Below are positions 5,869 to 9,109 of a DNA stretch of 9,109 nucleotides, one piece after another. The notes under the pieces are model-generated. The model saw nothing but the letters and a program-made list of their open reading frames with translations, ran no database searches and was not told the origin of the DNA. The first letter of the stretch is position 1; every line of letters begins with the position of its first letter. The translations under genes were made by a program, and so were the position numbers. Source of the DNA: Chloroflexota bacterium (GTDB taxonomy: Bacteria; Chloroflexota; Limnocylindria; Limnocylindrales; CSP1-4); assembly GCA_017881985.1 (NCBI GenBank), contig JADGQH010000118.1:1-9109 (forward strand), in the 5' to 3' direction.

Positions 5869-8800
5869 CTATCGCGCGACGCTCGACGGGCAGATGGCGC
5901 GGTACGCGCACCACGAGCACGACGTGTACGAGGGGCTGGCCTGGAACCGGCCCGCCCGGATGCCGGCCGCTGCCGCGCGGATGTCGGCCACTCCTCGCTC
6001 GATCCGCGCCGCGTCGACGCCGGCCGTGCCGACAACGCCCGAATCGAGGAAGTGGAGCGCGACGGCATCCGGCAGGCGCCCGGTCTCGGCCTGCCACGCC
6101 ATCGCGTAGATCGTGAGCTGGAGGGAGTCCCGTGCCCGCTCGCGCGCCTTGGCCGGGTCGCGCACGTCCGAGCTCTTGTAGTCGGTGATCACGACGCGCT
6201 CGCGCAGCAGCGGCAGCGCCGGCTCGACCACGTCTGCGGCGTCGGCGACCGCGTGGGCCGCGAGCCAGTCGGGGCCGCCGGGGCCGTCATCGTCGTCCGC
6301 AGGGGCGAGCGGGACCAGGTCGACGCGGTCCATCCGGCCCCGCACCCGGTCGCCATCCAGGGTGAAGGCGAACTCTCGCTCGACCGACGCCGGGATGATC
6401 GCCCCCGGCTCCAGCTGGCTCTGGCGGAATCGTCGGAGCGCCTCGCGCCCGGCCTCCAGGCGCGCCTCCTCGTGCTCGCGGGAGACGAAGCCCTCCGTGG
6501 TCCACGCCTGCTCGAAGACGGCGGTCAGCTCGGCCTCGCTCATCACCACGCCCCGAGCGTGTCGCTTGTGGAACTCCTGGACCGCGAGGTGGAGCGCGGA
6601 CCCGTACACGATCGCGTGGTGCGGCGCCGTGGGCACGCGCAGGACGTGGGCGTACTTGTAGCGGAGCGGGCAGGTCAGGTAGGCGTCGACCTGGTTGAAG
6701 CTCAGGACGAGCGGCTCGCTCGGCCGTCCGACCGCCGGAACCGGCTCGGGGACAGCCGGGGCCTCGAACGAGCCGAGACGCTCGAGCGGGTTGGCCGCAC
6801 GGGTCGCCGGCTGGGTGCCCGCGGGCAGATCGAGCGCCTCGAGCACGAACGGCGAGACGCGCCGCGTGCGCTTCCCGCCGTAGTCGAGCGCGTGGCTCAG
6901 GAGCAGCTCGTCGCGCGCACGCGTCATGCCCACGTAGAACAGCCGACGCTCCTCCTGGACCTGCGCGTCGCCGACCGGGAACGTCCCGCGGAGCAGGCCA
7001 TCGGGAACCGCGAGCTGCTCGCGCCGCCCGCGAGCCGGGAAGCGGCCGTCCACCAGCCCGACGAGGTACACGACCGGCCACTCGAGGCCCTTGGCCTTGT
7101 GGATCGTGACGACGGCCACCGCGTCCGCGTCCGGGTCGAGGTCGGCCGTGGCCGGGTCGTCGCCCGCCTCGATCAGCGTCTCCAGGTGCGGCGCCAGGAA
7201 GACGGCCCGGTCGTCGGCGAGGAGGTCAGACTGGGCGCGGATGATCTCGAAGAACCGCGCAACGTTGCCCAGCGCCTCGTCCGCGGCGGGCGTGCGGGCC
7301 TCGGCCAGACGGCGAAGTGAACCGGACTCCTTGAGGAACTCGTAGAGGACTTCGCCAGCCGGGCGCCGGTTCGCGAGCTCGCTGTAGCGACGCAGGTCGG
7401 CGATCAGCCGGGCCAGCGACGTCCGGGTCTCGGGGAGCAGGCGGAGGAGGCCCGGCTGGCGCTCGAGCTCCTCGAGCGTCTCGCGGAGGCTGCGGTTCGT
7501 GCGCCGGGCGCGGTTCGTGATGGCCGCGAGGTCTTCGCCCGGAAAGCCATACAGCTCGGACGCGGCGAGCGCGAAGACGTCGACCGAGCTGTGCGGGTCC
7601 GCGATCGCCCGGAGGAAGGCGAGCAGCAGCCGCACCTCCGCCCGGCTGTACAGGCCGGAGACGCCCGAGAAGCGCCAGGCGATCCCGGCCACGTTCAGCG
7701 AGCGCAGGATCGCGTCGGCGTCGGCGTTCGCCCTGACCAGGACGGCGTGGTCCCGCGGGGCCGCCCCCGCCCGGATGCGCCGTTCGATGTCGGACGCCAC
7801 CCAGTCCGCCTCGTCCGTTCCGGTGGCAAAGGCGAGCTGGCGGACCGGAGCCGACCCCGCCGTTCGGCGATGCGCGACCAGCCGCTTGGCAATGCCGCGC
7901 TGGACCTCCAGCCGGTCCGGATCGTTGAACCGGATCAGGCGGTAGGACGCGTCGAGGATCGGGGCGCGCGACCGGTAGTTGCGCCGCATGACCACCGTCC
8001 TGGCGGCACGGAAATGCTCCAGGAAGTCGACGATTGCGCCCGTGGCCGCGCCGCGGAACCGGTAGATCGACTGGTCGTCGTCGCCCACCACCGTGATGTT
8101 GCGAAGGGGCTCCGCGACGAGCGCGACGAGCTCGGCCTGGGCCCGGTTGACGTCCTGGAACTCGTCGACGAGGACATACCGGAAGCGCGCCTGGATCCGG
8201 CGTCGTGCCGCCGGATGCTCGCGCAGGAGCGTGAGCGCGAGACGCACCTGGTCCCCGAAATCGATCGCGCCCGCCTCGGCGAGCAGCGCCTGGTAGCGCT
8301 CGTAGGCGGCCGCCAGCTCCAGGTGCCGCCGCGCCTCGTCGCGCAGCGCGGGTCCGCCGGCGGCATCCTCGACCGGCTCGGCGGTGACCGCGAGCGCTGC
8401 GGCATGCGCGCGATACTCGTCCGGAGCGATGTCCTCGTCCTTGAGGCGGCTGAAGAGCGCGGCGAGGGCCGCCAGGAACCGGGTCGGATTGCCCAGGGGC
8501 CGGTAGGCGTCCAGCTCCAGCCGGAAGAGCCGCTCGCGCAGGAAGATCACCGTCTCGGCGCGCGAAAGGACCCGCGGCTCCGACGGCAGACCCAGCTCCA
8601 GGGCGTGCTCGCGGATCAGCCGGTCCCCGAACGAGTGGAAGGTCGCCACCAGGGTGTCGGTGAAGCCGTATGGCACCAGCTGGTCGACGCGAAGCTGCAT
8701 CTCCTCGGCAGCCTTGTCCGTGAACGTCAGGGCCAGGATCTCCGACGGGCGCGCGCGCTTCGTTGCGATCAGCCACGCGATTCGCCGCGTCACGACCTGC

Positions 8801-9057
8801 GTCTTGCCGGTCCCTGCACCCGCCACGACGAGGAGCGGCCCGTCGCCGTGGGTGACGGCGCGGAGCTGCTGCGCGTTGAGGTTGGCGAGGAGGGCCTCGA
8901 TTCCCGTGGCGACCCGCGCCGGGCCGGCTGCCGGTGGCGGGACGACGTGCTCGAGCCAGACGGGGATCTGCTCGAGCGGCGCCGGCTCGCGGCGCCGCCT
9001 CGGCGCGCGCGGCGCGCTGCCGCGGCGTGCACCGGCCGCCCGGACCCCGCGGGTCAT
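5869..9057 (-). CDS. UvrD/PcrA-type SF1A helicase fused to a C-terminal Fe-S PD-(D/E)XK nuclease (AdnB/AddA-like)
   Basis: The 1062-residue protein probably unwinds and resects DNA ends in recombinational repair. After a basic low-complexity leader (1-50) come complete helicase motifs: LNAQQ (60-64, Q motif), GAGTGKT (80-86, Walker A), TFTDKAAEEM (111-120), ATFHSF (138-143), VDEFQD (297-302, Walker B), VVGDDDQSIYRFRGA (323-337), RRNYRS (358-363), TIHKAKGLEWPVV (651-663) and FYVGMTRARDEL (707-718). The C-terminal third is a RecB-type nuclease: YGSALHLAVQEF (818-829, His823), GRMDRVDL (907-914, Asp910), VITDYKSSD (956-964, Asp959/Lys961) and QLTIYAMAW (980-988). Cys796 with Cys1047, Cys1050 and Cys1056 matches the four-cysteine iron-sulfur clasp of AddB/AdnAB/Cas4-type nucleases. 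About 40 residues, acidic at first (DDDD at 921-924), are inserted between GRMDRVDL and VITDYK. The start has GGAGG 6 nt upstream. Both motor and nuclease look active. AdnAB-type enzymes work as pairs; a partner could lie beyond 9109. Confidence 0.92.
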   Translation of the reverse strand: MTRGVRAAGARRGSAPRAPRRRREPAPLEQIPVWLEHVVPPPAAGPARVATGIEALLANLNAQQLRAVTHGDGPLLVVAGAGTGKTQVVTRRIAWLIATKRARPSEILALTFTDKAAEEMQLRVDQLVPYGFTDTLVATFHSFGDRLIREHALELGLPSEPRVLSRAETVIFLRERLFRLELDAYRPLGNPTRFLAALAALFSRLKDEDIAPDEYRAHAAALAVTAEPVEDAAGGPALRDEARRHLELAAAYERYQALLAEAGAIDFGDQVRLALTLLREHPAARRRIQARFRYVLVDEFQDVNRAQAELVALVAEPLRNITVVGDDDQSIYRFRGAATGAIVDFLEHFRAARTVVMRRNYRSRAPILDASYRLIRFNDPDRLEVQRGIAKRLVAHRRTAGSAPVRQLAFATGTDEADWVASDIERRIRAGAAPRDHAVLVRANADADAILRSLNVAGIAWRFSGVSGLYSRAEVRLLLAFLRAIADPHSSVDVFALAASELYGFPGEDLAAITNRARRTNRSLRETLEELERQPGLLRLLPETRTSLARLIADLRRYSELANRRPAGEVLYEFLKESGSLRRLAEARTPAADEALGNVARFFEIIRAQSDLLADDRAVFLAPHLETLIEAGDDPATADLDPDADAVAVVTIHKAKGLEWPVVYLVGLVDGRFPARGRREQLAVPDGLLRGTFPVGDAQVQEERRLFYVGMTRARDELLLSHALDYGGKRTRRVSPFVLEALDLPAGTQPATRAANPLERLGSFEAPAVPEPVPAVGRPSEPLVLSFNQVDAYLTCPLRYKYAHVLRVPTAPHHAIVYGSALHLAVQEFHKRHARGVVMSEAELTAVFEQAWTTEGFVSREHEEARLEAGREALRRFRQSQLEPGAIIPASVEREFAFTLDGDRVRGRMDRVDLVPLAPADDDDGPGGPDWLAAHAVADAADVVEPALPLLRERVVITDYKSSDVRDPAKARERARDSLQLTIYAMAWQAETGRLPDAVALHFLDSGVVGTAGVDAARIERGVADIRAAAAGIRAGRFQASPSYTSCSWCAYRAICPSSVAR

Positions 9058-9063
9058 CGACCG

Positions 9064-9068
9064 CCTCC
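9064..9068 (-). promoter_or_regulatory. Shine-Dalgarno site for the helicase-nuclease
   Basis: GGAGG on the minus strand, 6 nt before ATG 9057. It supports the full-length start in spite of the low-complexity N-terminus. The remaining bases to 9109 hold no gene I can call; a TGA on the minus strand (9106-9104) could end a gene lying further upstream. Confidence 0.7.
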
Positions 9069-9109
9069 AGGCGTGATCGCGGGACCCGCGGCTGCGTGGC
9101 GGGTCACGT

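Noticed and set aside
5449..7320. A 623-codon plus-strand open frame, and similar ones at 824-2200 and 2158-3333
   Set aside because: All are antisense to well-supported genes, have low-complexity charged products and cross gene boundaries without regard to the real starts and stops.

Overview
The window is very GC-rich (roughly 70% G+C by eye). Every gene I can support lies on the minus strand, so it reads from right (9109) to left (1). The base composition, the many GTG starts, a CpaE/MinD-type ATPase with an N-terminal receiver domain, and a UvrD-like helicase fused to an iron-sulfur PD-(D/E)XK nuclease suit a high-GC Chloroflexota (for example a Limnocylindria/Ellin6529-type soil or sediment lineage) or an actinobacterium. 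This placement is inferred from gene style only. No rRNA, tRNA, CRISPR array, insertion sequence or phage gene was seen.

In transcription order: (a) 9057-5869 encodes a 1062-residue SF1A helicase-nuclease of the AdnB/AddA/RecB type, probably for DNA double-strand-break repair. It is followed after 9 bp by a 124-residue four-helix membrane protein (5859-5485), and 34 bp later by a zinc-type M20D amidohydrolase/dipeptidase (5450-4269). (b) Then comes the only real intergenic gap (4122-4268, 147 bp). It holds a perfect 14-bp palindrome, a -10-like hexamer and a strong Shine-Dalgarno sequence, and is the likely control region for the next block. (c) 4121-3042 encodes an agmatinase/arginase-family ureohydrolase. 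It overlaps, through a GTGA stop/start, a class I SAM-dependent methyltransferase (3045-2230). After 20 bp and a GC hairpin comes a CpaE/TadZ-like receiver-ATPase (2209-1061), after 4 bp glutamate racemase murI (1056-136), and after 8 bp a truncated small membrane-protein gene (127-1) with a glycine-zipper helix that leaves the window.

The tight spacing suggests two transcription units: helicase-nuclease/membrane protein/M20, and ureohydrolase/methyltransferase/CpaE-like/murI/membrane protein. Functionally the set is mixed: DNA repair, peptide and guanidino-compound nitrogen metabolism, protein localisation and cell-wall D-glutamate supply. I found no convincing new defence or mobile system. 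The points most worth a second look are the CpaE-like protein, in which conserved residues of both domains are replaced; the palindromic gap; the unassigned substrate of the ureohydrolase; an insertion inside the nuclease domain of the helicase; and the edge-truncated gene at the left end.
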